A stretch of DNA of 64,000 nt. Origin: Phoronis australis (taxonomy: Eukaryota > Phoronida > Phoronidae). A program made the position numbers and the translations under genes. Below the pieces are notes generated by a model. That model was not told the DNA's origin. It worked only from the letters and a program-made list of their open reading frames with translations, and did no database searches. Within the stretch, counting starts at the first letter, position 1; each line of letters opens with the position of its first letter. Below are positions 1-13,900 of the stretch, in pieces. The stretch is taken from assembly GCA_002633005.1 (NCBI GenBank), contig NMRA01000351.1:235258-299257 (forward strand), written 5' to 3'.

Positions 1-1860
1 GTTTGGTTTAGCCACTCAAATTACGGTGTACCCTTAGAATTAGAATACTTTAGTACTAAAAAATTTGACGGGTCCGTTCTATGAGGGTTGAAAAGTGATT
101 ATACAGCAAGAATGAGGTATGCCGTCCAACTAGGACAGCTAGTGTCCCCCTCGTTTCCTTTTAATTCCATGTTTGATGCCCGCTCTGAACAACACAGTTA
201 CAGGTTCATTATCCCTGCGTTAGCTCGCAGGAAATCAGCAGCACCAGTACAAACCTTATCCTACATAATGCATGCATACTTGCCTTTGAACTACACCGCT
301 TAGAATTATTCATTATGAACAGAATAATAACACAATCCCAAACAAACGGTGTTATCTCTACAGTCAATGCGAAAGTAGGGCCTGTAGCCGTCACTATACC
401 TATCAGCTTTATTAAACCGCAACAAAAATAAAGTACCTCTCTTTCATCACAGTTTTGAGAACCAATGTCAAGCTTTGTTTAGTGCGTTTCCAAAGTTCCG
501 AACAGCCATGGCGTGGTCTCTCATTTGAAAGAGCTAGGGGATGATCCATGTTTTTATATGGCATTATGCGGACTCCTTGCGCCAGAGAGCAGCGCTAAAG
601 TTATAGTAAGCTGTGGTCCAAACACCAAGAAACTAGCAGGCAACCAAGCGTTTGTTTACGACGTCGAGACTCAAAAACCATGCAAATATCAAGGTTAAAC
701 TAAACTGAACGGCCAAATTCAATTCATTCCGTGTGATAATCTGTAACAAATACAAATACGAACAATATGATTGCACTAACAGGCATCTCTCTGACATCCG
801 TACCAATGGAACGCTGACAAGTCATTGAAAATAGCATTGTATCTATTGTTGGTACTTAAGCCTCGTTCATACATCTGTCTAGCGCGCAGTCGGCTTCGCG
901 TAAGCCTAAAATACACTGTATTCACGCAGTCCCCATTTTAAATTTTAAAAACAATGCATTTTGCGCTTAAATACAACGCAAATTGTGATTTTTTCGCGTG
1001 CCTCGTTATACTGTATTCATGTCTGAAGTGCTTTTGAAACCTAAAATGAGGCTCACTACTGAAATGCTGACTGCGTGAATAAGTTCTATACAGTCAAGTT
1101 CATGCCGACTGCATTGACTTCTTTAGTTAGAGTCACGTGAGTTGACTAGCTAGGTGTCGTTACTTTTGCATTTTCAAAAGTTATAGAGAATATAAACCGT
1201 CTCTTTGTCGTTTTGCGGAATATGGCCATATAGATGTCCTTCCATTACTGGGCGGACATAAACGTTAAATTAAAAATAATAGGCGGTTGTTATACAGATT
1301 GAACTGTCTGTGCCCGTGTTTGGAGGGCCAGCCTTCGTTGCTAAGTAACATCAAGGTTTGACAAGCTTCACGTGTACATTCCGTTTGACAATTGTTAAAT
1401 TTTCTCCTCTAGACACATACTGTCATGTACATTAACACAGTCACGTCATTCATTCCAACCATAAGGTTACTGACAAGCATGTCTCTATTTACAAAGGTGA
1501 CGAGCATTGACAAGCATGCATGTAGGCCTACATGTGGCGAACACTAACAAGCGTTTTGTTGTATACAAATGTGGTCAATTTTGACTAGCAAACTTCTAGT
1601 TAAAAATGTGGTGAACATTGACAAGCATGTTTCAAAATAGAAATGCGGAGAATATTTCAGACAGACGAGTTGATCTCAAAATAGAATTTTAACTAAATAT
1701 CAAAAACAAAACATGTAAAAGGCTAAAGACATAATTTTATAAACGTAACAATATCCTACCGTGACTTATTATGACAACATCGCAACAAAACATTTCGCCA
1801 CTGAATCCCGTGATCCATGGGTTATACTTGTCCCATAAATAGCCTGGGTTACTTTTGTAG
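1..1860. other. Upstream intron or unassigned sequence of the mucin-like gene
   Basis: No convincing exon, RNA gene or repeat was recognised. Short ORFs here lack cysteine spacing or composition like the gene downstream. Because the exon at 1861 encodes only the end of a VWC unit, at least one upstream exon must exist, but I could not place it between 1 and 1860. Confidence 0.4.
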
Positions 1861-1909
1861 GATGAAGTGCTGGTCAAAATGCCCGGACAGTGCTGCCAGC
1901 GATGCGGAA
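1861..1909 (+). CDS. Mucin-like gene exon: C-terminal end of a VWC unit
   Basis: The exon lies between an acceptor (cttttgtag) and a donor (gtaaga). It reads DEVLVKMPGQCCQRCG plus one base of the next codon (entry phase 0, exit phase 1). The GQCCxxCG ending is the hallmark close of a von Willebrand C unit and resembles GQCCPVCG in the exon at 29097, which also has entry phase 0 and exit phase 1. The first part of this VWC must be on an upstream exon that I could not find. The exon is very short, so the call rests on motif, splice sites and phase together. Confidence 0.7.
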
Positions 1910-4900
1910 GTAAGAATTTCCCTGACTCTGTTTTAAGGAACACAATTGAATCTTAACTGAAAGGAATAGAATTTTGTCTACTCAGATTCATTCTTAGATT
2001 CACAATACGACCTGTTCGAATATGCAAAGTACTCTCCCGCTTCAAAGTTTGCTTCTTACTACAAAGCGTTGTCGTTTGTTATCTAATATTGTATTCTATG
2101 ATGACGGAAACCAACGCAGTAACCTATTTTTAGTAAAACTTATTTCAATAAAGTAACTTTCTTTCTGGAATTGATGATAGACACATTAAGTTTAATTGAA
2201 TTCTCCATCTTCGCTGTGTACTTTGTTGTAGACTAAGTCGTGTTTATGGTTCTATTTCAGCACCAACGTCAACTCTTGAGCAGACAACGGCCTCAGCTCC
2301 ATCACAATGTAATTACAATTTTATATACTCATTTTCTGCGCATGCGTGTCAACGCACCACTATAACTTTATTCTCCTGTGATGCACCTTTCTAACCCTCT
2401 CCCCTCCAACTCGACCAGATGTGCTCACAACATGTTGCATGTCGCCTTACTTAGACGACCAATTGTAGCTTTAAGTTAATGAAAAACAACTTTGCTTCTT
2501 CAACATTTTAATTAAATCCAGTTGTAATGAAACTAATTGTTTAGAATCACTGGAGTTTTTGCGTTAACCATTCTAGTGTGCAACGCAGGGGCACTGGAAC
2601 GGTGTCCCTATTTAAGGACACATGCAATTGCCTCATTACTCGGTGGGCTTGAAGGACTACCCAGGAACAAAGAACAAAGACTGCTTTCGAACGCAGCTTG
2701 AAAATACTGATGGAAACTGGTTGCTCATTAAATAGTTTATCGGCGAAAAAAATTTCTGGTAAACAAAAGCTACATGACCTCAGTCAGTCTACCAGAATCT
2801 TGTGTCTGTCACGTCTGATAATCGCGACTTACCTTCTTACCTCAAGCGACACTACGCACCTTCTTGGAACAAATTGACACAGGTATCGCCTATGACGTCG
2901 CGATCACGTGGTACAGATACGACCTGGGATACGACATTAGAAACAGACTGATACATATGGCTTTCCACTACTCCATATGTTTTGCTTTTGTCGAAGATGT
3001 TAAGGGCAAACTCCAAGAGCAAAGTACCATTTGAAGACGTACATGTATGTCGAACACTGACGAATTCACCAATTTGTAAAACCATGGGGGTATGATTTGT
3101 AGAAATATTACATATTTGAACATTCATTTTCGCCGCTGGTATCGCTATTAGCGTGGGTCGCACCGGTCATCTCCTTCGTTATTACTTTCACTTGACAATT
3201 TGATTTTTCATGTATGAATAAGTAAAGTATTTCATAATCAATATCTAATAAATAACCGCGTTTTAGGTTGCACATTTTCTGTAAACACGACGGTTTGATG
3301 ATTAAACTGTTACATATGCTGAGGATACAACAACCAACAGCCTTAACCAATCACTGACTAAAATCCCATTTTTCGACCCATGATAGTGATATATCTACCG
3401 CCTGTGCCAGAGTAAAAAACATGACTAGACTACTTTTAAGTATCGTTCAAACGATTTAGCCTAAGTTACATAGGTTGCTAACATTATATCTGACCACGAA
3501 AATTCAACAATAAAAATAAATGCACACTGGAAGTATGTTTCAGAGCACTTCAGGAGATTTTAGTTAGCTTTAAAAAGGAAGTAAATTGCTCAGTATTTAA
3601 ATAGTGAAGTGTACGCTAGAATAATGAAACTGTATGTATTAGTAGCCATGTTAAGTATGGAACAATGATGTCATGTTAAAATGACATCGTTTAGAGGTTT
3701 ACTAAACATGGTTCGCGTTAAAATTTAATTAATGCAGATTTTAATAGAGTTAAAGGAGAATGCCACCCGATTTAATCAGTCTTTTTGCCGTCTTAATCGG
3801 TCTATATCCACATCGCCTCGCATACGGTCGACCTTACCTTGCCAAGAGGTGTCGCGTTAACCTGTGAGGAAGGTAAAAAACGACGCGAGCGACGTCAGTG
3901 GTTCATCTGCAGAGTGAATGCCGCTATGTTGCCGTGCATCGTTCCCGCTTGTCCGAACTATGCAGCTGCGAGAAAAGCGGGTATATCGTTTTTTTTCGAC
4001 TTCCTCGAGAGCCCAAAATGCTTAGGACAAAGATACTATATCCCAACTTAGGAAACTATAAAATCTTTGCTTAGGAAGTTGCTCGTGTTAGTGAAGAATG
4101 AAAAGTACGCTGTAAATACAGTGGCGGATCTAGGATACCAAGAGGGGGCCAATTGCCTCGGAGAATTGGGAAAAGCGCGATTGTACGCACTGGCGGCCCG
4201 AAAAGTTGCGGGGTCTGGCGATGTGGACTCTGGTGTAACCAAATTCTATCGGAGGTCTAAAAAAACGGGAACACGGTTCCGCCGCGCTCTGGGGCTCTCC
4301 TCTAAGTCGGGATTGCGAGTTGCCATGTTGATGTTTATCACTGAGCGTTCTGTTCCAAAATGAATTATTCTCACCCTAACCAATACTTATATAAAACTAA
4401 AACAAGGTCCGCCTCATTAGATGCAATTTTTAATGCCTTTGGAGTGTTGGTGAGTGCAAATGATTTGAGAAGCCAGCAATGAATAAATCACTGCGTTACC
4501 GGCTTTAGGTGCAATAAAACTAGTTGGCGGGACACCTACAGTGTAGGCCGTGTGAGCTCATGTTGATTTAATGTTTGCTGGCAGAAACTGTTGTGGAACA
4601 ACTCAGTCGATTTCCACCCCACGGCCTGGTGTTAGGAGAGTCTTTATTTACATTTACATTATTAAAATAATGATTGTCAATGTACAACTTCTGCTCTGAC
4701 GATGCTGTGGCCAAATCGGAACCTAAATTCGCGGCTCCCGACGAGTAGATTTGCAATAATTTCGTGTTTAATTCACCAACATAATCACGTGCGCATTACT
4801 TTGGTTCGATCCCTAGTCTAGTATTTTCTTGACTGGAAGTTTAGTTTTCAACTTTGGCTGGTTTATATTCGTGAAGTTTGATCAGTTTTCGAGCCACTGG

Positions 4901-7900
4901 CCTGGATAACGAGTCAATCCGGCCGGCCGCGACGGGCCTGATCGGGCTCCGAGCCACTGGCCAGGATAACAAGCGTTTTGCGTGTTGAGAACTCAAAAAA
5001 TCACAAGTCTAAACAACACAGATCTGGTTTTTTCTGTCTGTACCTCACGGAAAATACTTTGTCTCCGAACAGACCCCAAACTCCTCAGTGATAGGCCTGC
5101 CGAACTTTGGAGGCTACGGTGTTTCTAACTACAAATAAACCCGTAACAGCGAAATAATATTTTTAAGGGTTTTACATCGAAGTTTGATGATTTATTGGTG
5201 TTAAATGATGAATTCAAGCGATAAGCTGACACCATAGTAACCCGTGTTATGAACTGCTGAACAGACTGCGTGTGAAACCAATTACGTCATTGGATAATTT
5301 CAACACCTCCGTCTGCCGTCAGGTGTCAGGTAACGCAACCGTACGTGCCGTTATGGAGTAGAACTACTCGATCTAAATTGATACAAATTAGGTTGTTTTT
5401 TGGATGGCATGCTCCTTTAAGATGAATGAACCTCGGTTTAAAGACACATTTGTCTGCCTGCATCATGATTACATAACTTTTAGCATGAATTATCCAAAAG
5501 AGCATGCAAGATTAAAACCTACACGGCATAAAGAACTCTAAGGAGAACTGTTTCCACATTTGACGTTATATTTTCCGCAACAATTGCAACCATTTTTTGC
5601 ACACACACTTGCTTATTTATATCACCATGTGCCTAATGTTGCACATTTTGGTTGTTTGACATGACTGCTACAGCGGATACGGCAGGCATGACCAATATTA
5701 TGGTAGAACCGAACCAGCCTAAGAGTTTATCAAACCACAGTTCTTCTTAACCAGACATTTTAAAAACACAATTCGGTAACAAGTCAACTTTTAAAAAAGC
5801 ATCTCTTTTATCAGGCTACAATACGTCTTTAGCTCTACAAAAATAAGCTTTAATGTAGTTTTCTTTACATCGATGTAATAGCATTTTATAAACAATTTGA
5901 AAATGTTGGAACTTCTTACAGTTGTAACTATTAATGGAAGGTAAATGTCAAAAGTACTCACGAAATGTATTGATGATGCTCCAACTGATCAATGATCACG
6001 GACTATTGAAACTCTTGACCTTTTCCACCCAGCAAGAACTAAAAAAAAACGATTTTTTCGTACCTGCCTAACGCGTTTGGATGAACTTTGGTACTAGGGA
6101 AGTACTCATCTGTGGTTACCGAAGAAGATTTGGGATATCCTGTTTTTCAGGGAATAGGCACATTAAGAACTCATCCTCAAAGAGAGAAAACGCGATTCAA
6201 AGGGACCCATTTTAGGGACTTTCTATGCATGCCACCCATTCATGGAGTTTCAGTATATTAAAAGAGACCTGAACTACATGTTTCAGCATTTTAGCATGAA
6301 TTTTTAATGTATAAAGATTGCATAAAGATTGGATTCTGATACTGAAATTCGGCTTAATGTACATGTAGGATCGCAGAGTAATCTGATTGCAGTCTGTCGG
6401 AGTCTGCATTCCGGCGAGCTCGTGTAATACGTCGGTTCGGTAGTATCTGGGCTGTTGGAGAGTAATTCTCAGGGCGAAGTTCTGAGTTCTCTGGATTTTT
6501 TCGATTGTTGAAGGGACACAGGTTGAAATATCCACGGCATCATATTCGAATAGGGCCTGATAAACATTTTGTAGATTAACAGTAGGCAGTCTCTCCTAGC
6601 GCCCCTACCTGTGCCCTTCAATCGATATATAAGTTTGACTCTAGTTGTGACACGGGCACACACGCGTGCAACGTGAGATCGTAATGTGAGCCTTTGATCT
6701 AGGGTTACATCTAGCAGAGTGGCCTCTGGTTTTGGTTTGAGCCTGACACCGAATAATGAAAGACTGGGTGGTCGCAGTGTGTGTGTTTGCGGTGGAACAG
6801 GATAACCCAGTGTGACTTTGCAGCATTGAGTTTGATGCGTCAGATGGAGTACCAGTCCTCCAGTTTTGATAGTGCCCGATGGAGACGTACTTGGACAAGT
6901 GTCAGTCTTCACCCAATGAGCTATATATACGCCTTAGTTTATTTTATTGCCTTCACCCAAGGTGCAGCCTCAGTGATACCAGACGCGCCTTAACAAATAG
7001 GAAATAACGTTGGAAAAACACCTTTATACAAAATATTATATAATAAAAAGATAAAATCTTTATCCATAAACTAAATATCATTTAAAATGCATGTTTTTGT
7101 ACTTCAATAACCTTTCAATTTTGAAAGACATCCGTTGTAAACCGCCTTTAAAAATTTTATTTAATTCAAATTAAAAAATATCGTTGATCAGTCTTATAAT
7201 CCTTTCAAAATTGTTAACTTTAATATACGCAGAAAATAAATCCATTGAAGTCTTTTTTGCCGTCAAGTGCTCCCTCGCGAATCTGATCGGCACGGGTTAG
7301 TGTTATCATTTGTAACATCAAAGAGAACGTGGATTTCTTACTAAGCTGTTGATGTCGACCCCATCATAGTTTGATATCCATCTGTTAATACGAGATAAGT
7401 GCAACCTTTGGATTCTGATGCACCAGGCAGCACAAACAGTACTCAATATATTTTGAACTGCTCAGTAGCAAATGACCGATTCTTTGCACAAGATAATAGC
7501 AAATTTGACGAACATGTAAATACATGTGTTTATTTTGCGGCTAATGTCGGTCACACGGAAGATAACCGCACCGTTCCAGCTCTAAGGCGATCTTAGAGAA
7601 ATATATAGTTTGCTACGTAAGATACGTGTCAGACAATCAAAATCTTTATTCATTATGTAAACGCAATAAGTGTTCAGTCACTAACATTCACGCACCAATC
7701 GGTAACGCTCGAGAAACATCACCAAACACCCCTAGCTTTTAGCAAACGCAAGGGAAGATGGCGACCGGAACGACTCACACTACTGGCTGTTACAGCTGTA
7801 AAATAAGTGTGAAAGCACCCCATTTTGGTAAATTGTCAATATGGCGGTACGATGGATTAGATCACATGACTTACATCACTAAAGCTGTGATAATTACCCA

Positions 7901-10900
7901 TCGACTCGTAGGTAGGACGATACCAAGCGTACAGCCTCGCTAATTTCAACGCACTTATTGTAGCAGAAATTTGAAATCGTGGCATTTTGCCTTAATCGAG
8001 CGAAAATGTTTTTGTGGAAGGCACTGGCTCCCTCTCTTGCTTTCTGTCATGAAATCATATAAAGATATTATACTAAATAGTGACAGTATTTACAGCAATA
8101 AAAATGACATAATTAAGACAGGTAAGGCACAAGAAAGGGTAAGTATATTACAGCCTATTTTAATATTACGTTTGAAAGTATTAATTGAATCGTACCGTTT
8201 AATTTCTGCAGCAGCAGCGTAAATAAAAGATCTCCTGCCGGTCTCGGTTTTAATTTTTTTAAAAGAAACATTACCAGCAACGGAAGAACGTGTAGAGTAT
8301 TTAGCTTGACTCCTACTGAATTTGCTGGTTAGATATGTTGAAGCCAAGCCATTGACACATCTGTGCATGCAACAGGGAGAAAGATATTCATATATTTGTT
8401 ATACTTTCATCAATCCAAGTTTGGAGTACAAAAAGTTATGAAAAAGTGCTTGTGCTTAGCAGGGTTCATTTTAGAAAAACTTAGTCATGGTTTTATTGAC
8501 CCACACGTTGTCAAGTCTATGGACCAATTTGGAGGACCTATGGGCAACGTTAGTTTTTTCCAGTTTCGCTTCCAAATTTAATGGACCGTTAACCCGAGCT
8601 AAGCACTGACATTATTTATGCGCCAATGAATCGAGGCGCGCTCCTAAAATGTTTTCTTTTTATTGATACCGTAGCATAGATGAATTATTACGTCAAAGCT
8701 GTTAATGGTTTAGACCAATTATTGATTTTGGAGGCTTTGGCGTCGATCTCCCTATATCTAATAGCGCCTGTGGACAACTGCGACCTTTTACTTTCGCTAC
8801 GCCAATGATGGTAAATATCATCAACAAAATGAACTAATTTCGATTAAATAGGAGACTTTCAATTTAAAAATCATTTACTAAAGTCGACGACCATCTGTAA
8901 ACCATTTTCACATACGTTCCAAAAAGAACTGCAATTGAAAATAAAGCGATGTTACGCTTTTGCATTTCAGGTATTGCATCAGACAGCTGTATTATTCAAT
9001 TGGAATGCGACCAAACTCCGGAGTCTGCTATGAACAAGATGCACAAGGACATCATCATCAAGTGCATCACACATAACTGCACGTGCCCCATAAGGACAGA
9101 AGAGTACCTGTGCGGAATTTGCTTAATTTATCCAGAGTGTCCTACCTCAACAACAACATCTAGTACCGCACCAACGACAACGCGTAGTACAATCCCATCA
9201 CCGCCAAGTCCTCCAACTACAACTACTACAACACCTACTACAACAAGTACTACGGCTCACACTGTATCTACGACAACAGCTAGCTCGAGTCCCACAACAA
9301 GTCTTGTATTAAGTACGACATCAACGACAAAAAGGACTACAACTAGTTCAACACCAACAACAGTAAGTACTACGACAACTGTGACAACCAGTATTACGAC
9401 TGGTACGACACCCACAAAAACCAGTGTCACGACCAGTACGACACCCACGACAACAAGTACTACCACTAGCACGACACCCTTAACAACCAGTACTACGACT
9501 AGTACAACACCCACGACAACCAGTACTACAACTAGTACGACACCCACGACTACCAGTACTACGCGTAGCACGACACAGGCGATAACCAGTACTACGACTA
9601 GTACGACACCTACGACAACCAGTACTACGACTACCACAACACCTACGACAACCAGTGCTACGACTAGTACGACACCCACGACAACCAGTACTACGACTAG
9701 TACGACACCTACGACAACCAGTGCTACGACCAGCACAACACCCACGACAACCAGTACTACGTCTAGTACGACACCCACGACAACCAGTACTACGATTAGT
9801 ACGACACCCACGACAACCAGTGCTACAACACCCAAGACCACCAGTGCTACGACACCCACGACAACCAGTGTTATAACTACTGCAACACCGACGACAACTA
9901 GTACCATTACTTCTGCAACACAAACAACAACTAGCGCCAGAACTACGGCGACACCAACGACAACCAGTACCATAACCACTGCAACACCCACAACAACCAG
10001 TACGATAACCACTGCAACTCCAACGACAACCAGTACGCTAACTACAGCAACACCTACGACAACCAGTAGCGTTACCACTGCAACACCTACAACAACGAGT
10101 AAGATAACTACTGCAACTCCAACGACAACCAGTACCATTACCACTGCAACACCCACAACACCTAGTACTACAACTACTGCAACACCCATGACAACTACTA
10201 CGATAACTACTCCAACACCCACAACAACCAGTACAATAACTACTTCAACACCGACAGCAACTAGTACCATCACTACTGCAACACCAACGACATCGAGTGC
10301 TGTTACCACTGCAACACCCACGACAACAAGCACAACTTTTAGCACAACTCCTACAAACACCAGTACAACAACTAATGTGACTCCTACTGTAACTGGTCTC
10401 ACAACTAGTTCAACACAACCTACACCCACTTCGACAGCTGTAATTACATCAACAGCGTCAACCCATAACCCTGTATGCAATATATCTTGTCTCATCAACG
10501 TCACATGCGCAGACACACAACTGATCACTATAACGGGGGAGGCTGATGTTTTAGGCGGCAAGATCGAAGCACTTAGCACAGAAATAAAGGAAATGTGTGA
10601 AGAAAGCCTTAAATGTGAGTGTCCTAATGGGACTGTTCAAAAACCTAAACATTTCGAACATTATTGTTTTTATTATCAAGTGTGCTCAACAACTACAAGT
10701 ACGACAAGCTCAAAAACAACGACCAGGACACTCACAACAAGCAGTACGATAACTGCTGCAACACCCACGACAACCAGTACCGTTACCACTGCAAAACCCA
10801 CAACAAGCAGCATGATAACTACTGCAACACCCACAACAACCAGTACGATAGCCACTGCACCACCTACAACAAGCAGTACGATAACTACTGCAACTCCCAC

Positions 10901-13900
10901 GACAACCAGTGCCATGACCACTGCAACACCCACAACAAGCACAATAACTACTGCAACACCCACAACAACGAGTACGATAACAACTGCAACACCAACGACA
11001 ACCAGTACTGTTACCACTGCAACACCTACAACAACCAGTACGATAACTACTGCAACTCCAACAACAACCAGTACCGTTACCACTGCAACACCCACAACAA
11101 CCAGTACGATATCTACTGCAACTCCAACGACAACCAGTACCATTACAACTGCAACCCCCACAACAACCAGTACGATAACTACAGCAACACCCACGACAAC
11201 CAGTACCGTTACCACTGCAACACCAACAACATCTAGTGCCACAACTACCGCGACACCAACAAAATCCAGTACTTTAACTACTGCAACACCAACAACAACC
11301 ACCACGATAACTACTGCAACACCCACAGCAACCAGTACGATGACTACTGCAACACCCACAACAACCAGTACGATAACTACTGCAACACCTACGACAACCA
11401 GTACGATGACTACTGCAACNNNNNNNNNNNNNNNACAACAACCAGTACGATAACTACTGCAACACCTACGACAACCAGTACGATAACTACTGCAACTCCA
11501 ACAACAACCAGTACCGTTACCACTGCAACACCCACAACAACCAGTACGATAACTACTGCAACACCTACGACAACCAGTACGATAACTACTGCAACACCTA
11601 CGATAACCAATACCGTTACCACTGCAACACCTACAACAACCAGTACATCTAGTGTGACTCCTTCAATAACTGGTCTCACAACTAGTACAACACAACCTAC
11701 ACCCGCCTCGACAACTATAATTACATCAACTCCGTCAACCAATAACCCTGTATGCAATATATCTTGTGTTATCAACGTCACATGCGCAGACACACAACTG
11801 ATCACTATCACTGGGGAGGCTGATGTTTTAGGCGGAAAGATCGATGCTCTTAGCACAAAAATAAGAAAAATGTGTGAAGAAAGCCTCAAGTGTGAGTGTC
11901 CTAATGGGACTGTTCGTAAAACTAATCATTTCGATCACTATTGTTTCTATTATCAAGTGTGTTCAACAAGTACGACAAGCTCAAAAACAACGACCATGAC
12001 ACTCACAACAAGCAGTACAATAACCACTGCAACACCCACGACAAGTAGTACCATCACAACAGCAACACCCACAACGACAAGTACCATAACTACTGCAACA
12101 CCTACAACAGCCAGTACGATAACAACAAAACCAACGACTACCAGCACCATAACTACTGCAACACCAACTACAACCAGTACCATAACTACTGCGACACCAA
12201 CGACAACCAGTACCATCACTACTGCAACACCCACGACAACCAGTGCAATTACAACAGCAACACCCACAACGACCAGTACAATTACATCAGCAACACCCAC
12301 AACAACCAGTACCATTACCACAGTAACACCAACGACAACTAGTACCATAACTACTACGACACCAACGACAACCAGTACCATCATTACTTCAACACCCACG
12401 ACAACCAGTACAGTTACCACAGCAACACCCACAACAACCAGTACAATTACCACATCAACACCCACGACAACCAGTACCATAACTACTGCTACACCAACGA
12501 CAACCAGTACCTTCACTACTGCAACACCAACGACATCCAGTACCATAACTGGGGTAACAGCAAGTACTACAACTAGTGCGTCATCAACGACAGCAAGTAC
12601 CACAACTAGTGTAACACCAACGACATCAAGCACTACAACTAGTGCAACACAATCGACAGCAAGTACTGCAACTAGTGCAACACCATCGACAGCAAGTACT
12701 ACAACTAGTGGAACGCCGTCGATAGTAAGTACTACAACTGGTGCAACGCCGTCGACAGCAAGTACTACAACTAGTGCAACACCATCGACAGCAAGTACCA
12801 CTACTAGTGCAACACCGTCGACTACTAGTACTACAACTAGTGTAACACCATCGACAGGAAGTAGTACAACTAGTGCGTCATCAACGACAGCAAGAACCAC
12901 AACTAGTGCAACACCAACGACATCAAGCACTACAACTAGTGCAACACCAACGACAGCAAGTACTACAACTAGTGCAATACCATCGACAGCAAGTACTACA
13001 ACTAGTGCAACACCATCGACAGCAAGTACTACAATTAGTGCAACACCAACGACTGCAAGTACCACTACTAGTGCAACACCGTCGACTGCTAGTACTACAA
13101 CTAGTGTAACAGCATCGACAACAAGTAGTACAACTAGTGCGTCATCAACGACAGCAAGTACCACAACTAGTGCAACACCAACGACAGCAAGTACTACAAC
13201 TAGTGCAACACCATCGACGGCAAGTACTACAACTAGTGCAACGCCGTCGACAGCAAGTACTACAACTAGTGCAACGCCGTCGACAGCAAGTAGTACAACT
13301 AGTACGACACCAACGACAGCAAGTACCAAAACTAGTGCAACACCATCGACAGCAAGTACTACAATTAGTGCAACACCAACGACTGCAAGTACCACTACTA
13401 GTGCAACACCGTCGACTGCTAGTACTACAACTAGTGTAACAGCATCGACAACAAGTAGTACAACTAGTGCGTCATCAACGACAGCAAGTACCACAACTAG
13501 TGCAACACCAACGACAGCAAGTACTANCAACACCATCGACAGCAAGTACTACAACTAGTGCAACACCAACGACAGCAAGTACTACAACCAGTGCAACACC
13601 AACGACAGCAAGTTCCACAACTAGTGCAACACCATCGACATCAAGTACTACAACTAGTACGACACCAACGACAGCAAGTACTACATCTAGTGCAACACCG
13701 TCGACATCAAGTACTATCACTAGTGCAACACCATCCACTACTGTTATTGCTTCTACGACAAATGGTTCGCACATATTACCTTGTTCTTTTGAGTGTGTGT
13801 TAAATTTCACATGTGAAGATTGGGAAGGTATCGAAAGTGAGCAAATACGTATACTTGACTTGATTGAGATAAAAAAAGGCAGCATGGATCCAGCGGTCTT

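Noticed and set aside
513-698. 61-codon ORF as an upstream mucin exon
   Set aside because: Cysteine spacing does not fit VWC or TIL, and there are no good splice borders in the required phase.
4810-4830. tRNA-like B box (ggttcgatccc) in transposon copy 1
   Set aside because: No A box at the right distance and no cloverleaf; not kept in copy 2.
9480-9923. Cys/Arg/Ser-rich minus-strand ORF over the PTS array
   Set aside because: Another frame of the same repeat; its periodic composition is dictated by the DNA unit.
9257-13545. Long minus-strand ORFs (440, 227, 530 codons) rich in Val
   Set aside because: They are antisense shadows of the 33-bp coding repeat, since any in-frame array stays open on the other strand. 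No start context, splice logic or non-repeat sequence supports them.
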